Origin: CAWEHU01 sp963808965
GTDB taxonomy: Bacteria; Pseudomonadota; Alphaproteobacteria; Acetobacterales; Acetobacteraceae
Direction: 5' to 3'
NCBI GenBank assembly: GCA_963808965.1
Contig: CAWEHU010000012.1
Span: 186,001 to 250,000, forward strand
Length of the DNA: 64,000 nt
The first letter of the stretch is position 1. Each line of letters opens with the position of its first letter. Positions 27,509 to 37,825 of the stretch are shown in pieces. Under the pieces are notes generated by a model. The model was not told where the DNA came from. It searched no databases and was given only the letters and a program-made list of their open reading frames with translations. Both the position numbers and the translations under genes were made by a program.

Positions 27509-28358
27509 TTAGCTCTTCTTGCGGCCCCAGCGAACCAAGCCCAAACCTGCGAGGCCACTGCCCAGCAGCGTCAGCGAGAGGGGCTCCGGAGTTGAATTTG
27601 GCGTGGCCCCAAGGGTCACGTTGCCGCCACCGCCCTCGAGGACGCGTTGCCGCCACCGATCAGGATGAACCGCGCGGATATGCCGACAGTGCCGTGATTC
27701 GCGGTAAAGTTGCCAACATAGATCAAGAGAGAACGCTGAAGGCGGTGGTCGAGGTGAAGAAGCCGGCGTAGTCCTCGCAGCGGGGTGAGGCTTACGACCA
27801 CGTTCGCGGCGGGCGAGATGGGCTGGGTACCACCTGACGTTGCTCAGAGTGCCTGTTCCACTGATCAGGCATACCGGTGGCGAGGGCTGAAAGGTCGAAC
27901 CGGGCCGGTGATCGTCGGACCAGCCGGCGTTATCGCGAAGTTCGGCACGGGCCGGTTGAGCCCGATAGTGTGTAAGTCAAACTTGTGAATGCCGAGCTCC
28001 GACCGGGCTGTCGGGGGGCCGTCGCGGAAGTTGCTGCCCGGAGCCTGGTGGCGGTCCCGGAGAAATCAATGTAGAGGGTGTAGTTCGTGCCGCAGCCAGC
28101 GGCAACGAACGGTCTGGCCGCCGTTTGTGAAGATGCGTGATATTCAGGAGCGCCGCTCCGAAAATGCCCCCGGTTGCCTATTGGTGATGTTGACAATCCG
28201 TAGTCACGCTTGGATCAGTTGATTGGCGCGCCATTTAGGATCGGCGCCCGGGATGCGGCTGCGGGGTCCATGTGAACGGACCGTCGGGGCGGCGGAGGCA
28301 CCCGCAAACGACACCGTAGCCAGGAGAGACCCCGTGCTGACCCTTTAAGTAGTCTCAT
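27509..28358 (-). pseudogene. PEP-CTERM sorting-domain protein, disrupted
   Basis: An exported protein meant for exosortase processing. The C-terminus is clear: TPEPLSLTLLGSGLAGLGLVRWGRKKS then TAA at 27509-27511, i.e. a P-E-P motif, a hydrophobic helix and a basic tail. The N-terminus at 28358 (RBS AGGAGA) begins MRLLKGSARG and, after a frame change, LLATVSFAGASAAP, a signal peptide. Between them, coding pieces appear in shifting frames (GTNYTLYIDFSG, NRPVPNFAITPAGPTITGPV, NHGTVGISARFILIGGGN), so several indels break the gene. A sigma-54 promoter lies upstream and an intrinsic terminator downstream, an intact transcription unit around a broken frame. The gene would be about 283 codons. No exosortase is in the window. 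Confidence 0.8.
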
Positions 28359-28430
28359 GATCGTCTCTCCTGCTTCGGCTCGATTTGCCCTTGGCGAACA
28401 AACTCCAATAGTCTGGCCACCTAGGACAGT

Positions 28431-28450
28431 TCAAGCAACGGGCGTGCCAA
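28431..28450 (-). promoter_or_regulatory. sigma-54 (RpoN) -24/-12 promoter of the PEP-CTERM gene
   Basis: On the minus strand the sequence reads TTGGCACGCCCGTTGCTTGA, which matches the RpoN consensus TGGCAC-N5-TTGC with exact GG-N10-GC spacing (-24 element at 28449-28444, -12 element at 28438-28435). The predicted start near 28424 leaves a 5'-UTR of about 66 nt before the ATG at 28358. PEP-CTERM genes are often driven by RpoN and the exosortase-linked PrsR-type activator; the activator is not in this window. Confidence 0.85.
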
Positions 28451-28908
28451 CGACCAAGTCGCTGAAACGGCAGCTTAAGTCAGCGCGATGGCAGGAGAGG
28501 AGTTGTAAGCTAATCCGACAGTCTCGCCAATTTCGCGGTAGTACGCCCGCAACGGGAAGTCCGCTTTTTGCGACGGTACAAGGCCGCGAGCCGGGTTGTC
28601 AGTCGATTTCTGACCACCTTCTCTTGAGAACATGTCGCCTCACGCGATAAATGGAGAAGGTACATTCGCCTTATTTGGCTCTCCGTTCGGGCTTAGTCTC
28701 CTGCCCATGCCGGCCGAGGTCATGTAAGAAATTCCGACACGAATAAGGGCGGTTGCGTCGACTCGGGGCGACCGGAGGCACACCGGGCCGCGTCAGGTGC
28801 GAGTGCTCGGCGGAGCGATGCATTGCCATTCGAGCCTTCGCCATGGCTTTGACTTCGAAGAGAGGCGGTGACGTTCGCGATATGCGGTCTCGCCCGCATC
28901 CACGTGAT

Positions 28909-28939
28909 AACGGCGGCAACGGGGGCCGCTGCCGCCGTT
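28909..28939. repeat. 10-bp perfect inverted repeat (hairpin)
   Basis: AACGGCGGCA (28909-28918) and TGCCGCCGTT (28930-28939) enclose an 11-nt GC-rich loop. It is about 130 nt downstream of the acyltransferase stop on the minus strand. No T-run follows on either strand, so it may be a Rho-assisted end, an mRNA stabiliser or a protein site. Confidence 0.5.
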
Positions 28940-29068
28940 CGGAAGTCGGGTTCGCTTCCGCAAGACCCGCGCACAATCATCTCGCCGCCGGAGGTGACCC
29001 GACGTGGATCACCCCGAGAGGCGGGCCAGTCCCGTTAATCCGACTTGAGGAACGTTTTCGTATAGAAG

Positions 29069-29763
29069 TTAAGCGGCCAAGCGTTCCGCGTCATCAACGC
29101 TCGAATTGCCCCACCATTTCCCGCCTGCCGTGACGAAGTCCCAGATCTCGGGGCGTTCGCGAGCCATTCTGTCGAAGCAGCACGTCCCAGTCGCGTAAGC
29201 CGGCTGACGCCAGCCATGGTAATTCACGAGCGGACCGGCGGGCTGCAAGATAGGCCCCAGTCGCGCCCAGGAGGCGCAGGAGGCTGCGTTCCATATCGCC
29301 GATGAAATGCGTATGACCGGCTTCCACACTCAGCCGAAGGCAGCCTGTATCAGACTGAGACGCATCACCGCCATGATGCGCTGCTCATTCCGCGCCGCGC
29401 CTTCGAAATAGCGAATCTCGACACTTCACCGGCTTTACCGAGAGGGACATGCCGAAGCATCGCGGGATCGCATACCCGCAGCATAGGAAGAGTTCTCTTC
29501 AGCGCGTCTAGGCGAGGCAAGACCAGCCGAACTGTTCCGACAATCTCTCCGGTACTGTTCCGCCGTATCACGGCATGGCGAGAGTGCATGTCGAATTCAT
29601 CGAATTCCAGGCCGTCTCGACCAGGTTCATAGTTATTCTCAACACAATATACCTGATGTCGTAGTCGATAGGCTTCCCTGACAAGATCAGGCGTATTTGC
29701 CATCTCGACCGATATTTCGTCTTTTGCGGCAAGAACCGCTTCGGCTAACGGGTTGAGCAAGCA
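29069..29763 (-). pseudogene. PEP-CTERM/exosortase system-associated acyltransferase, frameshifted
   Basis: A LuxI/FeeM-like GNAT-fold acyltransferase of the exosortase-associated family. The N-terminal half reads clearly: VREAYRLRHQVYCVENNYEP, FDEFDMHSRHAVIRR, GEIVGTVRLVLPRLD and GEVSRFAISKARRG. The second half appears in other frames: VEAGHTHFIGDMERSLLRLLGATG, PAGPLVNYHGWRQPAYA and DRMARERPEIWDFVTAGGKWWG, ending with TAA at 29069-29071. At least three frame changes are required. A likely start is ATG at 29763 with a GGGGAAA ribosome site, needing one early correction; otherwise TTG at 29760. Relatives make N-acyl amino acids or similar acylated molecules; a role in exosortase/EPS loci is inferred by the family name, not proven. 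Confidence 0.75.
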
Positions 29764-30290
29764 TAATTTCCCCTTTTACTTCCGGACCAAAGAAAGGCCT
29801 CTTTTTTGCAACGACCGGACAGGATTTACGATAAATCCTGGACCCACGACGATCTACAAAGACCGTCGGCGACTACTCGAAATCGAAGACTTTGCTTCGC
29901 ATTGGGAATAGTTCGTCGCTGATGTTGCAAGTCGATACCAGTCCAGCCGCACGAAGCACAGCAAATATGACCGGCAGTTTATCGAGAAGTTCATTTTTCC
30001 GGTATAGTGCTGTGGATAAGTGCTGAGCCAGAGACTAGATTCCTATTTTTTCCTTACGTTTTGCTTCCGTATAGGCAACAATCCCGGCGCAATTGTCTCA
30101 AGCTCGGGACCTCACAGAGGAGAACCCCGGCCCACATTTCTCCCATAAGGAGATTAATGCAAGGTGAGCTGCAACCACAAGGCGAGATCGCCGCTGTGAT
30201 AAAAAGCGCAGGGCGGGCGCGTCATTCGGATTTTGAAGGCGTGCGGGCCTCGGGAACCGATCCCCAGTACGGGGGACCCGTGGAGGGTCC
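29764..30290. other. AT-richer intergenic region with palindrome
   Basis: A 527-nt stretch between the acyltransferase start and the end of the RND operon. It is visibly richer in A/T than its surroundings, especially 29760-30110. It contains a 21-bp palindrome (29820-29840), a single DnaA-box-like TGTGGATAA (30011-30019), a possible 66-codon frame from 30157 with an AAGGAG site, and a short hairpin GGACCC/GGGTCC (30274-30290) right after the RND stop. No recognised gene. Confidence 0.5.
29820..29840. promoter_or_regulatory. 21-bp perfect palindrome, candidate operator of the acyltransferase gene
   Basis: CAGGATTTA (29820-29828) and TAAATCCTG (29832-29840) form 9-bp perfect arms around CGA. 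It lies about 57 nt upstream of the acyltransferase start at 29763, the position expected of a dimeric regulator's operator. The size is like LuxR-type boxes, but the sequence is not a known consensus to me. Confidence 0.5.
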
Positions 30291-33200
30291 TCAGCCGGTC
30301 GCCGCTGGTGCCGCGATTGGCCGGCCGCGGCCGGCCAGACGCTCCAACGCCAGATAGATGACGGGCGTGGTGTAAAGGGTTAGCAGCTGCGAGACGAGCA
30401 GTCCGCCGACAATTGAGATCCCGAGCGGACGCCGCAGTTCCGCCCCGGTGCCGAAGGCGAGGGCCAGAGGCAGGGCTCCGAACAGGGCCGCGAGCGTGGT
30501 CATCACGATTGGCCGGAACCGCTCGAGGCAGGCTTCATGGATCGCCTCGAACGGGGTGAGCCCGCGCTCCCGTTCGACCTCCAAGGCGAAGTCCACCAGC
30601 ATGATCGCGTTCTTCTTCACGATGCCCATCAGAAGCACGATGCCGATGATGCCCATGATCGACAGATCCGTGCCTGTGACCAGGAGTGCGAGCAGGGCTC
30701 CGAGACCGGCGGAGGGCAATGTGGAAAGAATGGTCAGAGGATGGATGAGGCTTTCATACAGCACGCCGAGGACGATGTAGATCGACAGCAGCGCCGCGCC
30801 GATCAGCAGAGGCTGGGATTTCAGCGATTGCGCCAGAAATCGCGCGTTGCCCGCGAACTCGGTGCGCACATCCTCCGGCATTCGCAGGTCGCGCGCGGCC
30901 TGCTCGATGGCGGCGGTCGCCTCCCCGAGCGAGACTCCCTCCGCCGTGTTGAAGCTCAGTGTCCCGGCGGGAAACTGACCCTGGTGATCGACCGCGAGCG
31001 GCGCCGTGTCGCGGACGAAATGCGTCACCGCCGAAAGCGGGATCTGCTTGCCGTTCGCCGCGCCCACGTAGATCCGATCGAGCAGTGACGGATCGCGCTG
31101 CAGTCGTGGATCGACCTCCAGCACGACCTTGTACTGGTTGCGCTGGGTGTAGATGGTCGAGATCTGCCGCTGGGAATAGGCATTGTTCAGCGCATTGTCG
31201 ATCGCGGCCGTGCTCACGCCGAGGCGCGCGGCCGCAACTTGATCGATCTGGACATCGACTTGCGGGCCGGCGCGGTCCTGGTCGCTGGTCACGTCGGCGA
31301 TGCCAGGAGTCGTCTTCAGCTTGTCTTCAAGGGCCTGGGTCCAGCGCCGCATCGCATCCAGATCCTGGCTGATGACCGCGAACTGGTACTGCGCCCCGCC
31401 GGTGCGGCCGCCGCCCCGCAGATCCTGGGCGGAGAACAGCGTCGCCCGCACGCCGCCGATCTTCGACAGCGGCCCGCGCAGGCGCGCGATCACCGCCTCG
31501 GCCGACAATCTTCGTTCCGACAGGGGCTTGAGGGTGACGAACATCTGGCCCCGGTTGAGCGAGCTCCAACCGCTGCTGACCCCAACCATCGAGCCCACGC
31601 TCTGCACCGCCGGGTCGGCGAGCACTATGTCCACCACTTTCCTCTGGCGCTCCTCCATCGCCTGGAAGGACACGTCCGGGGACGCGACGACGGAGCCGAT
31701 CAGCAGGCCCGTGTCCTGCAAGGGAATGAAGCCCTTCGGCAGGGTGCCATAAAGGCGGACCGTGAAAACCACGGTGGCGACAAAAACGAGCAGCATGAGC
31801 GGGCGGTGCCGCAGCGCCCAGCCAAGGCTGCGCGCGTAGCCGCGCTGGGCTACGTTGAAGCTGCGATCGACGCCCCGGTCGATACGGCCCCAGAACCCCG
31901 TAGGCGGTGTGTGGACGTGGGTGCGCATGAACCGGCCGCAGATCATCGGCGTGAGGGTGAGGGAAACCGCCGCCGATACGACGATCGCCATCGTCAGCGT
32001 CATGGCGAACTCGTGGAACAACCGCCCGAGAATGCCGCCCATGAACAGGAGTGGGATGAACACCGCGACAAGCGAGATGCTGATCGACATGACGGTGAAG
32101 CCGATTTGCCGTGACCCGGCGAGGGCCGCCTCCAGCGGCCGCATGCCACGCTCCATATGGCGAAAGATATTCTCGATCATGACGATCGCGTCGTCGACGA
32201 CGAACCCGACCGAGATCGTCAGCGCCATCAGCGAGAAATTGTCGAGCGAGTAGCCGAGGAACCACATGCCGGCCAGGGTTCCGCATAGCGAGAGCGGGAC
32301 GGTGACCGCGGCGGCGATCGTCGGCATCAGCCGGCGCATGAACAGCAGCACGACCAGCAGCACGAGCCCGATGGTGATGAGCAGCGTATACTGCACGTCG
32401 ATCACGCTGGCGCGAATCGTCGTCGTGCGGTCGGCGATAACGGTCAATTTGATGTCGGGCGGCATCCAGGACATGAGCTGCGGCAGCAGGGCCTTGAGCC
32501 TGTCCACCGTCTCGATCACGTTGGCGCCCGCCGATTTCGATATGGTCAGCAGGATCGCGGGCTGACGGCCATCCCACGCCGCGAGGCGGGTGTTCGCGAC
32601 GCCATTGATGACCGTGGCGACATCCGAGAGTCGTAGGATCGCGCCGCCGCCGGCCTTGAGCACCAGCGGCGCGTATTCCTCGGCCTGCGACATTTGGCCG
32701 TTCACGCCAATGGTCTCGGCGCGATCCTTCGACTGGAAGCCGCCGGCAGGCTCGAGAACGTTCGCGCCGCGAATCGCCGTGTATACGTCCTGGGCAGCCA
32801 ACCCGGCCGCGGCGAGTTGTACCGGATCGACCTGCACGCGCACGGCTGGCTTCTCGGCGCCGTTCACCGACACCTGGGAGACGCCCTCGACCTGCGATAA
32901 GCGCTGGCCGAGGACCGTATCCGCCGCATCGTAGATTTGCGCGGTCGAGAGTGTATCGGAGGTAAGCGCCAGCGTCAGAATTGGCATGTCGGCCGGATTG
33001 ATCTTGCGGTAGGTACGGCCGCTGCGGCAGGTCGGAAGGCAGATCGGCGGTCGCCGCGTTGATCGCCGCCTGCACATCGTGCGCTGCGCCATCGATGTCG
33101 CGGTCGATGTCGAACTGGATGACGATGGATGTCGCGCCGGTCGAGTTGGTGGAGGTGATCTCGGTCACGCCGGGGATCTCGCCAAGGCGTCGCTCCAGCG

Positions 33201-33396
33201 GCGCGGCGATGGAGTTCGCCATCGTCTCGGGCGCGGCGCCGGGCCGAGTTGCGAGCACGATGATGGTGGGGATGTCGACGCTCGGGAGGGGGGCGATCGG
33301 CAGAAAGCGGTAGGCGACCGCTCCCGCGATGAGGAGGCCGAGCGCCAGCAGCATGGTCGCCACGGGGCGCGCGATGAACTGAGCGGAGAAGTTCAT
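30291..33396 (-). CDS. RND efflux permease, MdtC-like (second of tandem pair), one frameshift
   Basis: Inner-membrane proton-driven pump of the HAE1 (multidrug) group; 1034 residues after correction. It starts MNFSAQFIARPVATMLLALGLLIAGAVAYRFLPIAPLPSVDIPTI and has RND helix IV motif VGFVVDDAIVMIENIFRHMERG with paired Asp in VDDA, and the C-terminal repeat GVLYESLIHPLTILSTLPSAGLGALLAL. The frame breaks at 33015: one extra base, whose removal joins DLPQRP to TYRKINPADMPILTLAL. Its ATG (33394-33396) overlaps the stop of the first RND gene by ATGA, so a heteromeric MdtB2C-type pump is likely. It is the last gene of the ECF-headed operon. Confidence 0.9.
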
Positions 33397-36300
33397 CGTC
33401 TCATTCCGCCGCCGCCGGCGCGGTACCTGGCGCCGGCTATGCGGAGTTGCAGCCGCTCCATGTAGAGATAGATCACCGGAGTCGTGTACAGCGTCAGCAA
33501 CTGACTGAGCAGCAGGCCGCCGATGATCGTCACGCCGAGGGGCCAGCGCAGCTCCGACCCGGAGCCGTGCTCGATGACGAGCGGCAGGGCTCCGAGCAGC
33601 GCCGCCATCGTCGTCATCATGATCGGGCGAAAGCGGAGCAAGGAAGCTTCTTCGATCGCGGCGAGCGGCGAGAGGCCGCGCTCGCGCTCCGCGTCGATCG
33701 CGAAGTCGATCATCATGATCGCGTTCTTCTTGACGATTCCCATCAAGAGCACCATGCCGACCAGCGCCACGAGCGAGAGATCCGCGCCGCAGAGCATCAG
33801 CGCCAGCAGGGCTCCGATCCCGGCCGACGGAAGCGTGGAGAGAATCGTGACCGGATGGATCCGAACTCTCGTACAGCACGCCGAGCACGATGTAGATCAC
33901 CACCACGGCGGCAAGAATCAGCCAGGGCTCCGCCCCGAGCGAACGCTCGAACTCCGCCGCGTCGCCGGAATACGTGCCGCTGATCGTCTGCGGCATCTGG
34001 ATCTCGCGTTCCGTCGCCGCGACCGCGCGCACGGCGTTCCCCAGCGAATAGCCCGGCGCGAGATTGAAGCTGAGTGTGACCGAGGGGAACTGTTCCTGGT
34101 GCGTGATGACGAGCGGGGCCGTGGTGCGCTCGATGGAGGCGATGCCGGAAAGCGGCACCTGCGCGCCGTTGGAACCCGGCACCCGGAGCTGGAGCAGCGA
34201 AAACGGGTCGGCCTGCCAGCTCGGGTCCGCCTCCAGGACCACGCGGTACTGGTTGGCCTGACCGAAAATCGTGGAGACTTGCCGCTGCCCGAATGCGTCA
34301 TAGAGCACGTCCTGCACCGCTTGCATGGAGACTCCCATGCGCATCGCGGCGGCACGATCGACGCGGATATAGGTGCGAAAACCGCCGTTCTGCTGATCGC
34401 TCGCGACATCGCGCAGCGCCGGCGCATTCTGGAGTGCGTGCAATAGGCGCGGCGCCCAGAGGGCAAGCTCGGCAGGATCGGTATCCATGAGCGTATATTG
34501 GAACTGCGTCCGACTGATGCGCGTGCCGATCTGGATATCCTGCACCGGCTGAATGAAGACCGTTATTCCCGGAATGTCGGCTACCGCGCGTTGCAGTCGG
34601 TCGATCACGGCGCTCGCGCTGTCGCGCTCTTTCAGCGGTTTCAGCGCGATGGTCAGACGCCCGACATTCGGGGTGGCATTGATCGTACCCGCGCCGACGA
34701 AGGAGACAACACCGCTTACCGCGGGATCACGCTCGACGATCTCCGCTAGCTGCTGCTGCAACGTCCCGAGGCGCGGGATGGAGACGCTCTCGGCGGCCTC
34801 GGTGATGGCGACCAGCACGCCCGTATCCTGTTGGGGCAGGAAGCCCTTGGGCACGATCACGTAGAGCCAAATCGTACCCGCGAGCGTCGCGACCGCGATG
34901 AGCAGGATCATCGCCTGGCGGGCCAACGCCCAGCGCAGCGTTCGCCGGTACCCGGCGAGCATCCGATCGAAGGCGCGTTCCGAGACGCGGGCGACCAGCC
35001 CTGGCTTTTCCTGACCGACGGGGCGGAGCAAGCGGCCGCACATCATCGGCGTGAGCGTCAGCGATACGACCGCGGAGACCACCACCGCGACCGAAAGTGT
35101 GACCGCGAATTCCTTGAACAGCTTGCCGATCACGCCGGTCATGAACAGCAACGGGATGAACACGGCGATCAGCGAGACGGTCAGCGACACGATGGTGAAG
35201 CCGATCTGGCGCGCGCCGCGATAGGCCGCCTGCAACGGCGGGACACCCGCCTCGATGTAGCGCACCACGTTCTCGATCATGACGATCGCATCGTCCACAA
35301 CGAAGCCGGTCGCGATGGTCAGCGCCATGAGCGAGAGATTGTCGAGCCCGTAGCCGAGCAGCGACATCACGCCGAACGTGCCGATAAGAGAGAGCGGCAA
35401 CGCGACACCGGGGATGAATGTCGCGCGCCAGGAGCGGAGAAACACGTAGATCACGAGCACGACCAGCACGACGGCCAGGACCAGCGTGAACTGCACGTCG
35501 GCGACCGAAGCCCGGATCGTCTCGGTCCGGTCGGCGACGATCGTAAGCTTCACCGCCGCTGGAATCGCGCGTTGCAGAGCCGGCAATTCCTGCTTCACGC
35601 GCTCCACGGTCTGCACGATGTTCGCACCGGGCTGGCGCTGAATATCCAGCACGACGGCGGGCTGGCCGCGATACCAGGCGCCCACGCGGTCGTTTTCCAC
35701 GCCCCCGATCACAGCGCCGACATCGGAAATGCGGACTGCCGCGTTGTTGCGCCAGGCGATGACGAGCCCGCGGTAGTTGTCGGGCGACATGAGCTGATCG
35801 TTCGCGCCGAGCGCGATGGCTTGCCGCGGCCCGTCGAACCCGCCCTTGGCCCCATTCACGTTCGCGTTCGCAACGGCGGTGCGCACGTCCTCCATCGAGA
35901 GCCCATAGGCGGCAAGCCGCGCCGGATCGACGCGGACTCGCACCGCGGGGCGGAGTCCGCCCTGCACCGTCACCCGCCCCACGCCATCGATCTGGCTGAG
36001 TTTCGGCTGTAGCAACGTGTCGGCCGCGTCGCTCACCCGGTCGATCGGAATCGCATCCGAGGTCAGGGCGAGCGTCAGGATCGGCGCGTCGGCCGGGTTC
36101 ACCTTGTTGTAGACCGGCGGATACGGGAGATTGGTCGGCAGCGTCCCGGCGGCGGCGTTGATCGCCGCCTGCACGTCCTGCGCCGCGGAGTCCATGCTGC
36201 GGTTCAGCTCGAATTGCAGCGTGATCTGGCTCGTGCTTTCGCTGCTTTGACTGGTCATCGTGACCAGGCCGGGGATTTGACCGAACTGGCGCTCCAAAGA

Positions 36301-36495
36301 AGCGGTGATAAGCGTCGATACCGTTTCCGGATTGGCGCCCGGAAGCTGGGTGGTGATCTGGATCGTCGGAAAATCGACCTGCGGCAGAGCCGAGACCGGC
36401 AATGATTGATAGCCGAGCGCGCCTGCGAGCAGGATCGCGATCGCCAGCAACCAGGTGGCTATCGGGCGGGCGATGAAGGGCGCGGAGATGTTCAT
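33393..36495 (-). CDS. RND efflux permease, MdtB-like (first of tandem pair), one frameshift
   Basis: HAE1-type RND permease, 1033 residues after correction. Start MNISAPFIARPIATWLLAIAILLAGALGYQSLPVSALPQVDFPTI; ATGFVVDDAIVMIENVVRYIEAG carries the proton-relay Asp pair, and PKGFLPQQDTG marks the second half. The frame breaks at 33861-33862: removing one G changes YESSDPSG into YESSIHPVTILSTLPSAG and leads to the family end ...LTLYTTPVIYLYMERLQLRIAG, stopping at 33393. The start is 22 nt after the fusion-protein stop. Sequence tracts are HAE-type rather than CzcA/CnrA heavy-metal type (no DFG-xx-VDxA variant seen). Confidence 0.9.
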
Positions 36496-36517
36496 GCGAG
36501 GGCCGCTGCGCCGCGCC

Positions 36518-37802
36518 TCACGTCGATCGCCCGTGCCGGCGCGAGGCGGTGCCTGGCGCGCTCGGCTGCTCGGAGCCGGGCGCGCCCTCAGGTCCGGCAG
36601 GCGGGACGACGCTGACCTTCGATCCGTCCGTCAAACGCGAGGCCCCGTCCACCACGACGGCTTCGCCGGGCTGAATGCCCTCCGAAACGATGACGTTCTG
36701 TGCGTCCTCGTGGCCCAACGTCACTTGCCGGCGAGCGGCTGAATTATCTTTGTTGACGACGTAGACATAAGGGCTGCGCGGGCCGCGCTGCACGGCGGCC
36801 GGGGGCACCACGAGAGCGTCGTGAACCGTATCCACCTTCAGTCGAACGCCGACGAAGCCGCCGGGCCAGAGCTTATGGTTCGGGTTGGGGAAGGTGGCCT
36901 TCAGCTTGATCGTGCCGGTCGTTGGATCGACTTGGTTGTCCAGGACGGCGAGCGTGCCGCGATCGAGCACCGCGCCGGCCGCGCCGTCCCCGCCTTGCGC
37001 GAACGCCAGAACCTCCGGACTGCCGTTCTGCATCGCGGCCGCGACCGATTGCAACGCTTGCTGCGGCAACGTGAACACGACCGAGATCGGCTGTAGAGTG
37101 GTGATGACCACGATGCCGGTGGTGTCGGAGGCATGTACAATGTTGCCCGCGTCCACCTGCCGGATGCCGGTGCGGCCTTCGATCGGAGCGGTGATCGTCG
37201 TGTAGCTGAGTTGCGTGCGAGCGTTGTCGATCTGCGCCTGATCCTGCTGCACCTGCGCTTCGAGCTGTGCGACCGTGGCTTTCTGCGTATCCGCCTGCTG
37301 GGCCGATGTGTAGGCAGTCGCTGCAAGCTTCTGGTAGCGCGCGAGATCCACCCGGGCGTTGGCCAGATTCGCCTGATCCTGCGCCTTTTTCGCCACTGCC
37401 TGGTCGAGCGCGGCCTGGAAGCTGCGCGGGTCGATGCGTGCGAGCACGTCGCCCACGTGTACGTCCTGACCTTCCTTGAACCGCACTTCGATCAGCGGTC
37501 CGTCCACCATCGGTTTGACCGTCACGGTGTTGAATGCCTGCACAGTGCCGAGCCCGTCGAGATAGATGGGCACGTCCTTGCGCGCGCTCTCGGCGACCAG
37601 CACCGGGATCGGCTGATCTCGGGCGAAATCGCGCCCCGGCCGATTGCCGGAGCGCAATCGGCCAGAACCAGATCGCCCAGCCGATCGCTGCGACGACAAG
37701 CAGGCAAAGCAACAGCGTGACGCCGCGCCGGAGCACGGACCTGGTCCGGGTGGCAGGTCGGTCGCGGGTGGTTACCTGCATGATCGGTGCGTCCTCTGCC
37801 AT
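36518..37802 (-). CDS. RND periplasmic adaptor (membrane fusion protein, MdtA-like), one frameshift
   Basis: HlyD-family adaptor linking the RND permease to the outer membrane channel, 427 residues after correction. It begins MAEDAPIMQVTT with one membrane helix (TLLLCLLVVAAIGWAIWFWP). The lipoyl/barrel parts follow: VTVKPMVDGPLIEVRFKEGQDVHVGDVLARIDPR, a hairpin of coiled-coil (residues about 105-180), ITAPIEGRTGIRQVDAGNIV, and VVPPAAVQRGPRSPYVYVV. The frame change near 37637 lies between the helix and RDFARDQPIPVLVAESARKD. It is located between the outer membrane factor and the RND pair, as in mdtABC-type loci. Confidence 0.9.
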
Positions 37803-37825
37803 TTCCTACGCCGCGCGCCAGAGCT

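Larger units (their letters stand above)
28359..29068. other. intergenic stretch, mostly unexplained
   Basis: About 710 nt between the PEP-CTERM start and the acyltransferase stop. It holds the sigma-54 promoter at 28431-28450 and a 10-bp hairpin at 28909-28939. Short open frames on both strands (e.g. 28720-28980 minus, 28753-29133 plus) show no recognisable domain and are Arg/Ser/Pro-rich in the manner of chance frames. I see no RNA gene. Confidence 0.5.

Noticed and set aside
30011..30019. TGTGGATAA, a perfect DnaA-box-like 9-mer
   Set aside because: A single copy without neighbouring boxes, AT-rich unwinding element, dnaA/dnaN or parAB is not evidence for an origin; expected by chance.
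30157..30357. Possible 66-codon gene with AAGGAG site
   Set aside because: The ribosome site is good, but the protein has no recognisable feature and its end runs antisense into the RND gene.
31327..36495. A single frame of about 1,700 codons spanning both RND pumps
   Set aside because: It arises because the single-base insertion at 33861 shifts the first pump into a nonsense frame that happens to stay open and reaches the second pump's start in frame. Correcting that base gives two normal permeases with an ATGA overlap.
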